In this document: positions 23,000 through 33,117 of the stretch, piece after piece
Layout: every line of letters starts with the position of its first letter
Position numbering within the stretch: the first letter of the stretch is position 1
DNA from: Gracilariopsis chorda
Lineage: Eukaryota > Rhodophyta > Florideophyceae > Gracilariales > Gracilariaceae
Length of the DNA stretch: 64,000 nucleotides
NCBI GenBank assembly: GCA_003194525.1
Contig: NBIV01000111.1
Span: 1 to 64,000 of the forward strand
Reading direction: 5' to 3'
Translations under genes and position numbers: made by a program
Notes under the pieces: generated by a model
Told to the model about the DNA's origin: nothing
Databases searched by the model: none
What the model saw: the letters and a program-made list of their open reading frames with translations, nothing else

Positions 23000-23001
23000 T
23001 A

Positions 23002-23469
23002 CTCAAAATGGTATGTCGCAGTGCTGCTCTTACCGAAAACGCGAAGACCATGGCGAATTCATCGCTGACATGATGTCCCACAAACTGGCCTGAGAGCCGT
23101 TCAACAAAGGAGAAAACAGCAAGGAAGTTATCGTACAGGACACTACAGTGGATATAGCAGAACGTAGAAAGGGTCGGCGGCGACTGTGATCGAGATTCCT
23201 GATCAGCAATGGGTGGCTGGAATAAAACTTGAGCACATGAGTGGCTTAATACTGACAAATATGCCAGCCCGACAGTCAAAATTCGAACGCAAAAACAATA
23301 CACGGATAGATTTGAACCGTCACTCTACTACAACATTTTGGTGTGTGACGTGATCACGCTTGTGCAGTTCGACCTGACCGGCCGGTAAGCTGTTGGTTCT
23401 GGAATTGGAGCCTAAGCTGTGAGGAGCATTAAGCCGTTTGAGAGTAGGTCGCAAGAGAAACGACAGGTC
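23002..23469. other. Spacer before the SnoaL-like gene
   Basis: AT-richer sequence that turns sharply GC-rich at about 23430. It should hold the promoter of the gene starting at 23470. The open frames on the minus strand are not convincing. Confidence 0.4.
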
Positions 23470-24243
23470 ATGGGCACCGCCAAGGACAACGCGATCAACC
23501 TGTACCTGGAGGGTATCCAGAAGGGCAAACCGCGCGAGGCCGTCGCCGCGTACACGGGCGATCGGTACACGCAGCACTCCACCGGCGTGGCCGACGGCGC
23601 GGAGGGGTTCATCGCCTTCTTCGAGCCTTTTCTCAAGCGCAACCCGGTGCGCGACTTCAAGGTGCTGCGCGCGCTGCAAGACGGGCGCTATGTGTTCCTG
23701 CAGGTTTATCAGAACATCAACAACGGCGAGGCGGAGTGGCTGACCACCGATTTCTTCGACTCCGACGAGCACGGCAAGATCGTGGAGCACTGGGACGTGA
23801 TCGCGCCAGTGAAGCCCGCCAACAGCTCGGGACGCACCCAGATGGACGGGCCCACAGAGATCACCGATCTGGACAGAGGCGCAGAGAACAAGGCGCTGGT
23901 GGTGGAATTCATCAAGCGCTGCCTTGTGGGGCGCGAGATTGAGCGGATGGCTGACTTCATCAACGCGGACAAGTACATGCAGCACAACGCGGAGATGGGC
24001 GACGGACTGGAGGCTTTCGTTGAGCTCTTCGGACGCGACGACTGTGCGCTCAAGTATGAAGAGTGCTTCCTGGTGGTGGCGGAAGGCAATTTCGTGGCCA
24101 CGCTCAACCGCGCGAGCCGGGACGGTCAAGAACTGTGCCAGGTCGATGTGTTCCGCGTGGAGGACGGCAAGATCGTGGAGCACTGGGACAACTCCGAGGA
24201 TGTGCCGCCTAGGGAACAATGGGCCAACTCCGGCAAGTTTTGA
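23470..24243 (+). CDS. Tandem SnoaL-like / NTF2-like protein, GC-rich
   Basis: 257 residues, single exon. Two copies of a SnoaL-like (cystatin/NTF2-like cone) domain are seen at about residues 3-115 and 135-250. Each has a Tyr-x-Gln-His motif (YTQHS, YMQHN), a following acidic DG motif and a GKIVEHWD end motif. SnoaL-like proteins include polyketide cyclases and many uncharacterised bacterial enzymes, so no substrate can be assigned. The first ATG (23470, MGTAKDN) matches the start of the first domain. The in-frame extension back to 23419 lacks an ATG. The gene is far more GC-rich at third codon positions than its neighbours, which suggests transfer from bacteria or strong codon selection. 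A long minus-strand frame over the same bases is a shadow of this composition. Confidence 0.85.
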   Translation: MGTAKDNAINLYLEGIQKGKPREAVAAYTGDRYTQHSTGVADGAEGFIAFFEPFLKRNPVRDFKVLRALQDGRYVFLQVYQNINNGEAEWLTTDFFDSDEHGKIVEHWDVIAPVKPANSSGRTQMDGPTEITDLDRGAENKALVVEFIKRCLVGREIERMADFINADKYMQHNAEMGDGLEAFVELFGRDDCALKYEECFLVVAEGNFVATLNRASRDGQELCQVDVFRVEDGKIVEHWDNSEDVPPREQWANSGKF

Positions 24244-24631
24244 GGGCCGAGTGAGAGATGGCAGCGACGGGTCCACGTGTACAAGGGTACACCACACAAA
24301 CGTGGACAACAATAAGACTTGTTGTTATCGCCCACTTTCCTTTTACGTATTTACCTCGTCGAAGCGGCTTTTATTCTTTATAAAAACTTCCAAAGAGCTT
24401 TTAGAAAAAAGGTCCTTCCGTCAGTTTACCCCTTTCCTGCTGGTCGTGCTAACCGATCAATCACCCCTTTACTTATTTCGTTCTAGGATGTCACCCGAAT
24501 CGTTCGGCTGGATGACGTGAGAAAGACTCGCCTCCTGTCGTTGACAAAGAGTGTTCTTCTATCTCTATCTACAACTTTGCACTTAGCATTCGTGATTCGT
24601 CCCAAGTAGCTTTTCGAATGTACTTGTGCAG
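24244..24631. other. Convergent 3' region between two genes
   Basis: The SnoaL-like gene and the zinc-finger gene converge here. The region includes a run of short T-rich and A-rich stretches that may serve as 3' ends. No gene is seen. Confidence 0.4.
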
Positions 24632-25393
24632 TTACTTGGAACTGTCGTGAAGCTTCTCGTGCCTCCGCATATCGTTTTTTCTATCGAATTCACGCCCACA
24701 AATGCTACATTCATATATTCTTGCTTGGAACTGGTCAGGGTGAGTTTTCTTGACGTGTATTGTCAGACCTCGTTCCATATCAAAAGTTCGCTCACAATAT
24801 TCACAGGTAAACTCCCCCTGAGTCATTTCTCCGTGCGTCCTTCGCATATGTCGCCTCAAATTAAACCTCGACTTATAAACATTTCCGCATCGCTTACATG
24901 TTAAACGTTCCTCATCAGCAATATGACTTCGAGTGTGATTATGGAAATCTTTGCTCGAGTAAAACGATCTATGACATGTAGGACATATCCTTTCTGCATG
25001 CACTTCTTGATGTTGTAGGATTCTTGATTTATACTGTGCTGCATAGGAGCACTTATTGCACTGATACCTTTTCGTACGGCTCTGTTGGTGCTCCACAGGT
25101 GGTGCTGCACCGTTCATCGATTTACCTACAACAGCGGAATATCTCTCCCCAGTAACAGATTCAAGCACATCCACTGCTTCCGCAGAGGCATCCCTCCATC
25201 CTTCATGAAGTTCAAGCAGCCCATATGCTGCTATTCTTTCGTCAAGGGTATAAGCTGACTCGGGCTTTGGGTTCTGTGCGGACGCTTCAATCATGAGAAT
25301 ATCAGTATCCTCTCGGGCTCTGTTTCGTTCTGTTCCGCCTTTGAGGCGGCGGCCCGGAGACTTGCCTCGTGGTAATTTGTGTGGCGATGACAT
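24632..25393 (-). CDS. C2H2 zinc-finger protein with five fingers
   Basis: 253 residues, single exon, ATG at 25393. The N-terminal third is basic then acidic, without a known domain. Five C2H2 fingers follow from about residue 112: YQCNKC...HQEVH, RICPTC...HTRSH, LTCKRC...HMRRTH, FTCEYC...HVKKTH and YECSICG...HEKLH. The array with short linkers is that of a nuclear DNA-binding protein, probably a transcription regulator; the target is unknown. A TTTGC repeat in the plus-strand sequence just upstream (25394-25420) lies in the likely 5' UTR. A truncated relative lies 6 kb away at 18488-18958 in the same orientation. Confidence 0.88.
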   Translation of the reverse strand: MSSPHKLPRGKSPGRRLKGGTERNRAREDTDILMIEASAQNPKPESAYTLDERIAAYGLLELHEGWRDASAEAVDVLESVTGERYSAVVGKSMNGAAPPVEHQQSRTKRYQCNKCSYAAQYKSRILQHQEVHAERICPTCHRSFYSSKDFHNHTRSHIADEERLTCKRCGNVYKSRFNLRRHMRRTHGEMTQGEFTCEYCERTFDMERGLTIHVKKTHPDQFQARIYECSICGREFDRKNDMRRHEKLHDSSK

Positions 25394-26433
25394 TTTGGGT
25401 TTGCTTTGCTTTGCTTTGTCGTTCTTTGAAGTTATTTCGATTCACTTCGGATAGTAGTCGCGTTGTACTAGTTAGTGCTCACAGATAGAACTTGTCAGGC
25501 ACGCTAGACTTCGTGCATGTGTACCAAGTTTTCGGACAGTGTGGGTCTATCCCTATTCAAAATGGTTTCGGGATATATATTTCGCGACACTTACATGAAC
25601 TCAAATCTTCTATTGCGAGCTGTACACCACTTGGGTTGGAATTGTGTGTTTACATAGCATATATAGAAATCGACAGAAACCACATCGCTGTTCTGAAATG
25701 CGCTTTATGGTTCATGACGCATTAAGCGGACGGGATCATGAGAATGCCTTCCCGTGAAACATTTCGAGTTTAATAGTATACCTCAGATATGATTTGCATT
25801 TGAAGTATGGAAAAGAGAATAAATCTCTCGTTTCAGACCCACCACATCTTTAGAACTGAAGTAATGATTGCATACAATCGGAGTTCCAGAAGGGGACGAA
25901 AACTCATAAATTTATTCTCATAAATGAATAGAAATTTGGCTTTCGGCTCTGTGCCTGAGTTATAGGTGATAAACTTAATGAGAATGAGTAGAGTATATGA
26001 CGTTTCTAACTTTTAGGCAGTATAAAAGAATCACCGCTTGTCAGCCAACGTTTTATATCAAATGAGTATATATTTTGTTTGCCTATGCTTGGGAGAGCGG
26101 ATTTTGTGTATATGTATATGAGATATTAGCTCTTTCTAGGACAAAAGCATGCTCTTTTGAAAGTAGAGTGTCAAACGAATTTCGGATTCTTTAATGATAT
26201 GTGTAGACAGAACTGGTCTCCTTAGGGAACTTCTTAGAATGGCATTACATAGTTTGGAAAATGCAAACATAATAACGCTACTTCTGATCTTGGGGTTTAG
26301 CATAAATTGAAATGCTCCGCCAACTTCAACTTCAACTGCCAAATCGCAAAACAGCTAAAACAGAAAACAAGCTAAATCTGAACAACAAAAATCAACCAGC
26401 ATAACAAAACCTAGAAAGTCTATTAACTCCAAC
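25394..26433. other. Divergent intergenic region
   Basis: The zinc-finger gene (left) and the ubiquitin protease gene (right) are divergent, so both promoters should lie here. AT-rich, no conserved open frame. The bases just before 26434 are A-rich (AACAAAATCAACC), suiting a 5' UTR. Confidence 0.45.
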
Positions 26434-27828
26434 ATGAACATAGAAAACGAATACCTTACTGACTCAGATGAGGGCAGCATCTCCGCTTCCTCTGGTAGCA
26501 GCAACGCAAATCAAACACTGTCATTTGCTTTGCTATCCAAGGCTCGAGCCAATAAGCGTTCGATTTCGGACCTGGAAACCACAACGGGAAGGAGACTTAA
26601 CATGTCTTTCAAAGCCAGCGAGTTCAATACGCTTCCTGTTTATGGAAACAACGAATCCTCAAGTAGTTTTGGGAGCACGTCAGAAGACCTGGACCACATT
26701 CCCCACAGGTGTGAACCCGGCTTTGTTAACTTCGGCAACACGTGCTACATGAACGCCTCTCTGCAATGCCTTTTGCACTGTGTACCCTTCGTTGAGCAAA
26801 TTAGGGCTCGCGGGGGTCACTTAGAACACGGTCGTCAGCACCAGGGATTCTGCATCCTGGACCAGCTTTATAAGCTAGTGCAAGAGTACTTTAGAGCAGA
26901 CCCTCCTCTTGTGATTGCGCCTCAAGGCTTATACGGAAACCTTCGCGAAATAAGCCAGTCGTTCACTTTGGGTGCGCAACAAGATGCTCAGGAGTTCATC
27001 CATATGCTTTTCGAAAACATCAATGAAGTTGACTGCCACGGATGCAATGAGGGTGACGCCCTTCCTGATCAAAACAACGACACGGTTGGCCCGATTCTAC
27101 AGAATACTGTTCGCGGAATCATGTCCCAGCAGTCTACATGTCTTAACTGCTACCAAACTACCGGTCAAGCAAATCCATTTCTCCAACTCTCCCTGCCGAT
27201 AGTTGACGTCACATCTGTTGCGGATGCTATCGGCATGATTACTGGCGAGGAGACTCTGGAAGGTGACAATGCCTTTCATTGTCAAAGCTGCGAATCACGT
27301 TCACGCGCAATAGTGGTTTCCAACATCACTCGTGCTCCGTCAGTGCTTATACTGCAACTCAATCGCTTCCAAACAGGAACGAAATTTTCGGACTTTGTCC
27401 CGTATCCGCGGATCCTCGACATTGAGCCATTCATGTCAACTGCCGGACCGCCTCTCGAGTATGAATTGGTGGGTGTTCTTGTGCATGAGGGTGCTAGCAT
27501 GCATTGGGGCCACTATGTTGCCTATATACGGGTCTCTGACGGTCATTGGTGCAGAGCGGATGACGAACGCAGAGTCAAGATTAGCTTGGAAGCATCACTG
27601 GATCAGGAGGCCTATTTATTGTTCTACCAACGACGGGAAGAGCTTCTTAGCTACGGTGATGTTCCTAGCGTGGAGGAGATCGCGGAAGATGGTCCCGATG
27701 ATGAAGGGGATAACGCACAAGATTCTGTCTCGAACAATGATCAGGCTAAACAGATTTCATCTGTGGTCGCCCAGTCATCCCCACACGTGGATCAAAACTG
27801 CTTTAGCCGACGCTGTGGCCTTTGCTAA
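26434..27828 (+). CDS. Ubiquitin-specific protease (USP, peptidase C19)
   Basis: 464 residues, single exon. It removes ubiquitin from proteins by cysteine proteolysis. The Cys box is FGNTCYMNASLQCL with catalytic Cys104. The QQDAQEF motif is at about 182-188. A zinc-ribbon pair of CxxC motifs (C236/C239 and C283/C286) lies in the fingers subdomain. The His box HWGHYVAYIR has catalytic His360, and Asp376/377 in HWCRADDERRV is the third member. The USP core spans about residues 94-398. The N-terminal 90 residues are Ser-rich and the C-terminal 65 are acidic, both likely disordered. All catalytic parts are present, so the gene is probably active. Which USP class it belongs to is unclear (plain single-domain type). 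Confidence 0.95.
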   Translation: MNIENEYLTDSDEGSISASSGSSNANQTLSFALLSKARANKRSISDLETTTGRRLNMSFKASEFNTLPVYGNNESSSSFGSTSEDLDHIPHRCEPGFVNFGNTCYMNASLQCLLHCVPFVEQIRARGGHLEHGRQHQGFCILDQLYKLVQEYFRADPPLVIAPQGLYGNLREISQSFTLGAQQDAQEFIHMLFENINEVDCHGCNEGDALPDQNNDTVGPILQNTVRGIMSQQSTCLNCYQTTGQANPFLQLSLPIVDVTSVADAIGMITGEETLEGDNAFHCQSCESRSRAIVVSNITRAPSVLILQLNRFQTGTKFSDFVPYPRILDIEPFMSTAGPPLEYELVGVLVHEGASMHWGHYVAYIRVSDGHWCRADDERRVKISLEASLDQEAYLLFYQRREELLSYGDVPSVEEIAEDGPDDEGDNAQDSVSNNDQAKQISSVVAQSSPHVDQNCFSRRCGLC

Positions 27829-29588
27829 ATATCAAATCTATATAGAACCGAATAGCGAATAGTAACAGTTACTATCCATTCCAGTAATTGGCATCCAATA
27901 ATCCGAGGAGCCATCTTATGAAACAAGGCCGTATGCTCCTTCCTGCCCAAAAAACGTGGACTTCATCCGAATAAACCAAACTCTTCTGACATCATTGCCA
28001 TCGTTATCTAAACGGTACCGACGGTAGGTTTCTTCCTGAGCCAATACTGGTAAGCAAAACCATTTAGCAATCGCCACGCTTGAAACAGTACTGCTACACG
28101 AACCAAAGCCTGAGAAGTAGGCATTTGCCGGTTTGCGAGACAAGACAAGCCGCGCTTACGTTGATGAAATCGGTGAAACGTAGAATACTCTCTAATCTGA
28201 TTCTGCAACCCCCAGGAACAGATTTGTTTCGCAGCAGAACGAATCCATTTGAAAACATTCCTACATGAACACGACAAGCAGCCGGACTACCAGCGCCATC
28301 ATATGCAATACTGCAGATATTTGCATGAGACCCACAAGAACACGACTAATAGTTTACTCACACAGGAGAGGTCTGCTCGTGGTTGAACAACGCAATAAAT
28401 GCCTTTTCTAAGAGAGAAAAATTGTGGAAAGTAGAAGAATTCCATAGCAATAATTAGAGCATAGAGTAAGAGAGGGTAACGATATACTAGACTATAAACG
28501 AGAAGGACTGGGATGGAAGGGAGTAAAGAAGGAAACCATGATCTTCCTACAACATATGTACCCTTCCCCATCAGGGTAGTTTAGAACACAGGCTAATTAA
28601 ATTACCCTGGAAAAGGGTCTTGGGTTCTGTTTAAAATTTTGGAACAGAACCCAAAACCCTTTTCCAAACTGGATCCCTGCTAGCAGTTTTAGATTTACAA
28701 TAGCTTACTCCTCTTCAGATAGGCTCTGGTAAGTAGCCTTTCATCGTAAAGCTCTTTCAATTGACGTCATACACACCGTCGTCCTACGCCTTCTCGTTTA
28801 ACCTCTCCCACACCACAGAGATTTCCCCGGCTCTTTCTACCCTTGACTACAATAGCGACCCTACAATCAAATCGTGACACCAATCTCCTAAGTTCAAAAC
28901 AATTATGGCGCCAATCTCCCAAGTTCAAATCAAGAATTGTGCCAAAACCACTAAGGAGTGTTCTGCACTCGACCCATGCTCCTATACTACTTGATCCCAG
29001 TGTAGTCCGTAGACCACACCCATACTTGCGAGATGATTATTCCAAACAGACAACCCGCGACGAACATGGTCACTCATTCTATGCGCAGACAATCTTCTGC
29101 GATACGAAAACGCCACGATCTTCACACCCGACTCACACAGCAACGTGAACATGCAGTCGAGCTAATGCCAAATAAAAAGATTCGTAATGTTGGACAAAAG
29201 AAAATGATTGTTTATTGGAGCAGTCGGTAGCTGGACGATGGGTCTCGAAGGATACGTTGACCGTTTGGAAATATTAAGTCAAGTTATCGTGGGTGTCCTT
29301 GTGTTGATTTGGATTCAAGTCTTTTTGCGTAGGTCGCTGACTGTTGGCGCACTTGAAATTTGAATTGTGACACTCAGAAGTGTCTGACTGTTGGATTGTG
29401 TCTTGATAGCACGCCATGCTGAAGACTCACTATCTTCGTCTTTGGACTATTTAAAGTCCAGATCGTATCAGCTGTCGTGCGTTTTATCTGGCTCGGACAC
29501 CAACCACCGTTCCGATCTTGTGTTCATTTGGGCTTCATCTTCTTTGGACAGTTCTGGGTACTGTATTTGCTTTTTCCTTGTGTCTGCC
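27829..29588. other. Intergenic with a near-perfect hairpin and short direct repeats
   Basis: No gene is recognised. It contains the hairpin at 28609-28665 and a direct repeat CCAATCTCC[TC]AAGTTCAAA at about 28881 and 28911. The left end of the DIRS-like element probably lies in its last 300 bases but cannot be placed. Confidence 0.45.
28609..28665. repeat. 57-base inverted repeat (23-bp stem, 11-base loop)
   Basis: The left arm 28609-28631 and right arm 28643-28665 pair at 22 of 23 positions (GGAAAAGGGT... against ...ACCCTTTTCC), with loop TAAAATTTTGG. It could be a foldback element end, a small-RNA precursor or a terminator-like structure. No open frame crosses it. Confidence 0.8.
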
Positions 29589-29897
29589 ATGTCTGATACT
29601 GACGCAATTCGCCCCGCCAGTATGAAAGTCATGCCTATGCCTTATGACAACCTTCGATCGCTTACTATCGACCAGCTTTGTGCCGCAAACCACAATGCTC
29701 TCAAGAATGTGTTTACCTCCGCTCCTCAGGAACTCCGTAATAAACATGCATCAAGGAATCGAGGCGTGTACAAGCTGCTGGCACTTATTCTATCCTGGCG
29801 TGAACAGCTGATAATGCAGGAAAATGTAGCTTTTGGTACTGGTGATGATGTTAATGAAATGGAAAGAATGTTCTCTTTGTCTATTGATGATCTCTAG
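29589..29897 (+). CDS. Unknown small protein at the 5' end of DIRS-like copy B
   Basis: 102 residues from ATG 29589 (MSDTDAIRPAS) to TAG 29895. No domain recognised. It is followed after only three bases by the ATG of the next frame (29901). The tight spacing, and the position before a DIRS RT, suggest that the two frames are the gag-like part of the element, perhaps read by re-initiation or once a single frame. This is inference. Confidence 0.45.
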   Translation: MSDTDAIRPASMKVMPMPYDNLRSLTIDQLCAANHNALKNVFTSAPQELRNKHASRNRGVYKLLALILSWREQLIMQENVAFGTGDDVNEMERMFSLSIDDL

Positions 29898-29900
29898 AAA

Positions 29901-30719
29901 ATGGCTGACGAATCCCTTCCGGAATTGGTAAAGCTAGTTGAAACCTGCCTTCGACTGGACCCAAGCCTCACCCTAAGAGATTTTGAATCAAGTGATAAGT
30001 CTTCTGTTTCGAGTTTAGTTTTCAAATGGCAAGTTGCAGCAACAAGAGCAGCTCTCGAACGTCGAGACCTAGACGAAAGACATGGAGCTCTGTCCGGAGC
30101 AACAAGAGCTGCTGATAACCCACCACCCACCGCAAAGCGATCCAATCCTTTTTCGCAACTAGTGGCAAACGAAGACAACTTGAAAAGACAAAAAGTGCAG
30201 CACAGAGCTGGAGTTCTAACTGGAGATGGAGATGAAAACATCTCGGATTTTGGAGTAAGGCTCGGAGGCCCAACACCCGTACGTCCGAGCCAATTGAACT
30301 CCTATCCGGGTCGCTCAACAGTTCTTCTCAACTTCCAAGAACTAATGGGTCCATCAATTCTTCATTCTTTTTGTCAGGAAGGTCCGAACATCGAGCTGGT
30401 AGTTCGCAATGTACGACGGTTTCGCCAATCCGACGGAGGACCTTTCAGCTCCAAAGTGGAAGCTCTTACCCTTGACAGATGCCTGCACTTTCATTTGTGC
30501 AATTTACGGACTATGGAAGAAGCTATCCTATCAGCGCCGTGGACAGAAATTGCACTCCGAAGACTCTGGTCTCTATTGGAAGTGGAACATCTGACGTCGG
30601 GTCCAAGTCCACTTACCCGAGAAGAAGCGCTTCATCAGGTCCTCCCATTACTCGAAGTGTACCCGGATATTGGAGTCAGAGTCCCAGCCACGAGGTCTAT
30701 TGTCAATTGTCACATTTGA
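29901..30719 (+). CDS. Unknown protein, candidate gag of DIRS-like copy B
   Basis: 272 residues from ATG 29901 (MADESLPELVKL) to TGA 30717. The N-terminal 110 residues are charged and helical in composition, with Arg-rich stretches (RAALERRDLDERH). The middle contains an NFQELMGPSILHSF stretch and the end is Leu-rich. No zinc knuckle or known domain is seen. Its place directly before the RT region of a DIRS-like element argues for gag, but a captured host gene is possible. The frame is intact while the RT after it is broken. Confidence 0.5.
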   Translation: MADESLPELVKLVETCLRLDPSLTLRDFESSDKSSVSSLVFKWQVAATRAALERRDLDERHGALSGATRAADNPPPTAKRSNPFSQLVANEDNLKRQKVQHRAGVLTGDGDENISDFGVRLGGPTPVRPSQLNSYPGRSTVLLNFQELMGPSILHSFCQEGPNIELVVRNVRRFRQSDGGPFSSKVEALTLDRCLHFHLCNLRTMEEAILSAPWTEIALRRLWSLLEVEHLTSGPSPLTREEALHQVLPLLEVYPDIGVRVPATRSIVNCHI

Positions 30720-31479
30720 GCAGCATCGAGAACAAGGAACGCAGTTCGGCGAGCCCAAGCGAACTCGCCCAGGCCCACAAAAGCAAAAGCGATCAAGAAC
30801 AACGAATGGTACAAACGACAAATCGGACCCCTGATACGCACTCCCAGACACCGAACCTTTCCATTGGCTTCTTTCTTCAGGAAAACTTCAAAGGCCGGAT
30901 CCTTAAATCCCTTGATATCTGGTGCTTTTAACTCTCTGGATTTTCTCTTTTCAGGTTACCACACTATTTGAAACCAAAAAGACGTTGCACCAAGTCAGAC
31001 GCGGGCTTCTGTACCCTCTGTTGTGAAACGGCACATGCAACTAACGAATGATTACGATATGGAAGCCGTTACACGTCTGTTTTTCCCCCGACTCGAATAT
31101 AACCTCCTTGTACAGTGCACCAATAAGTCAGAATCCGAACGCCGAAGATTCAATAAAGTTTCTTCTTCATTTGCACTTTACCCGGCGTTGTACGAGGTGA
31201 CTTTACCCTTCTCAAAGCTGATCGTCTCGATCTGCCTGCCATGACGGCTTCTGATCCTATGGTCTGGCTCCGCAGAATGCCCCATCCTGTGCAGCATATG
31301 TTCAGCGGAAAAGGATATTATGATCTTCTTAATGGAATGCAATCATATGAAGCTTTTTCGCCGATTACAACTGCACATGCTCACTACATACCTGGCCAGT
31401 ATTCTCTGGCCTTGCTTCGTCTCTCTAATGCAGGAATGCTCCAATGGTCTGTGGTTGAAGAGGAAGAGGAGCACTACCG

Positions 31480-32958
31480 AATCTTAGCTGATTCGATTAC
31501 GATGACTACCTTGCCGTCGTCAAGGATGGAGAAAAGGACAGGTTAATAAGCTGGCCAAGAGTCCAGAATCTCTGCATTCCGGAACCACCTCATGTGTGCA
31601 AATGCCAAACTCCGGACACTTAGCCGCCATTTCCGTTACTGAATCTTCACCTTCGCTTTCGTCCTTCTTTCTTGATATTGCGAAAATGTTCCATAATATC
31701 CGCCTGTCCCCAAGCCTTGCTTCCTTATTTCCGTTGACATCAATTGATTTCGGAGATCATCCCGGATGTTTTCAGAGAACACTTCAAGAACGTCTAGGTT
31801 ACAGGCCGCAACAATCGCACAAGATGCGCCCCTGTCAACGGACACTCCCAATGGGGTTCAAGTGGTCTGTATTCATTGGACATACTTTCGTGGAGTCATG
31901 GTACTCGGAAGCCTTTCAGATCTTTCTACATAATTCGCGCATCTTCAAAACCTCTCATACCTTTCCAATTCCAGTTTTACTACATAAGCACAAAGGTATA
32001 GTGGAGCTCACGAAAAAAACAGTATTGGTTCTTCACATTATTGACGACCTTAACCTTGTTCTCGTGGGGTGGCCTAATGAAGAAACTGCCAGACTCCAAC
32101 ACACTATTGAGTCGGTACTATCCCAAAATCAGTTGCCTGTGAAGCGATCCAAGTCATTCCCGCTCGGGTAATTCGAAAGAGATCAGTTATCGTTTCTAGG
32201 ATGTATATGGTACTTACGTGGTCACGTATTTAGGCCGAAGCTGGAGAAACTCGATCCCGCCTTGAAACGCGTTACCAAAGTCATACAATCCTCCTTAAAC
32301 GAGTCAGAAATTCGAACTACGGTGGGAAGGCTCATATGGATCGCTCTAGGATGCCGACCGTTGCTTTCCAAACTTTACCGTACTTTTCTATTTTTTGAAG
32401 AACCCTCCAAAGTGAACCCACAATAGAACGAGCTGTGTTTAGAGAGCTGACGCTGCTAGCCAAGCTCCTCCCCTTTTCGGGCATACGGCTGCAGCGACCC
32501 TATTGGAATCGTATAATTGCCTTTGACGCGTCTGAGGAAGCAGGTGCAGTCGTGTACACAGATTTCCCTCCCTTTTGGCTTTGACAACTCACCTGGTTGG
32601 CCTTCAAGGGCCACTCCCACCTTTTTATCACGGCAGAGGATCTCTCAAAATTCGTCCGTAGTCAAAACTGGAAGACGGCTTTTGTGCACAAGTGTCGTCG
32701 TCACGAGGATATCAATGCTCTTGAGGCCCACACTGCTGTTCTTGCTCTAGAATGTGCTGCGTCTTTCAATATAGGCGGACACAGTATCTTGCTGCTCTCT
32801 GATTCTATGGTCTCTATTGGGGCCTTTCGAAAAGGTCGTTCCTCCTCGCCCTTCATGTGCCTTCCTTGTCGACGATACGCCGCTCTATATATTGCGCATG
32901 GCTTAGATCCTTTCTTTATTCACATATCTACTCATTTCAACACCGCAGATGGCCCTTA
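31480..32958 (+). pseudogene. Reverse transcriptase and RNase H of DIRS-like copy B, frameshifted
   Basis: RT fragments in order: LAVVKDGEKDRLISWPR (near 31503, the K...RLI motif), FLDIAKMFHNIRL (near 31668, first catalytic Asp), LPMGFKWSVF (near 31844), HIIDDLNLV (near 32034, the xxDD active site) and FLGCIWYLRG (near 32194, thumb). RNase H follows: INALEAHTAVLAL near 32710, LLSDSMVSIGAF near 32790 and HISTHFNTADG near 32920. Frames change near 31590, 32165 and 32500 and there are further stops. The motif set and order fit the DIRS lineage, not Ty3 or Copia. Inactive. Confidence 0.8.
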
Positions 32959-33117
32959 GCGAAAATGTTCAACGGCGGGGCAGCTATGAATTTCCCACCT
33001 TTTTCGTTCGGACGTAGCCCTTCAGCCCATGAACCACTCCGGACGAACAAAAAGGCGTAGCAATTTCGGCTAAGTCCCTTACACCCATTATTTGAGCGCC
33101 AATGGAGAAAAAGAATC

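Noticed and set aside
23320..24312. 330-codon minus-strand frame opposite the SnoaL-like gene
   Set aside because: It is a by-product of GC-rich third positions on the plus strand, and the plus-strand protein has clear repeated motifs.
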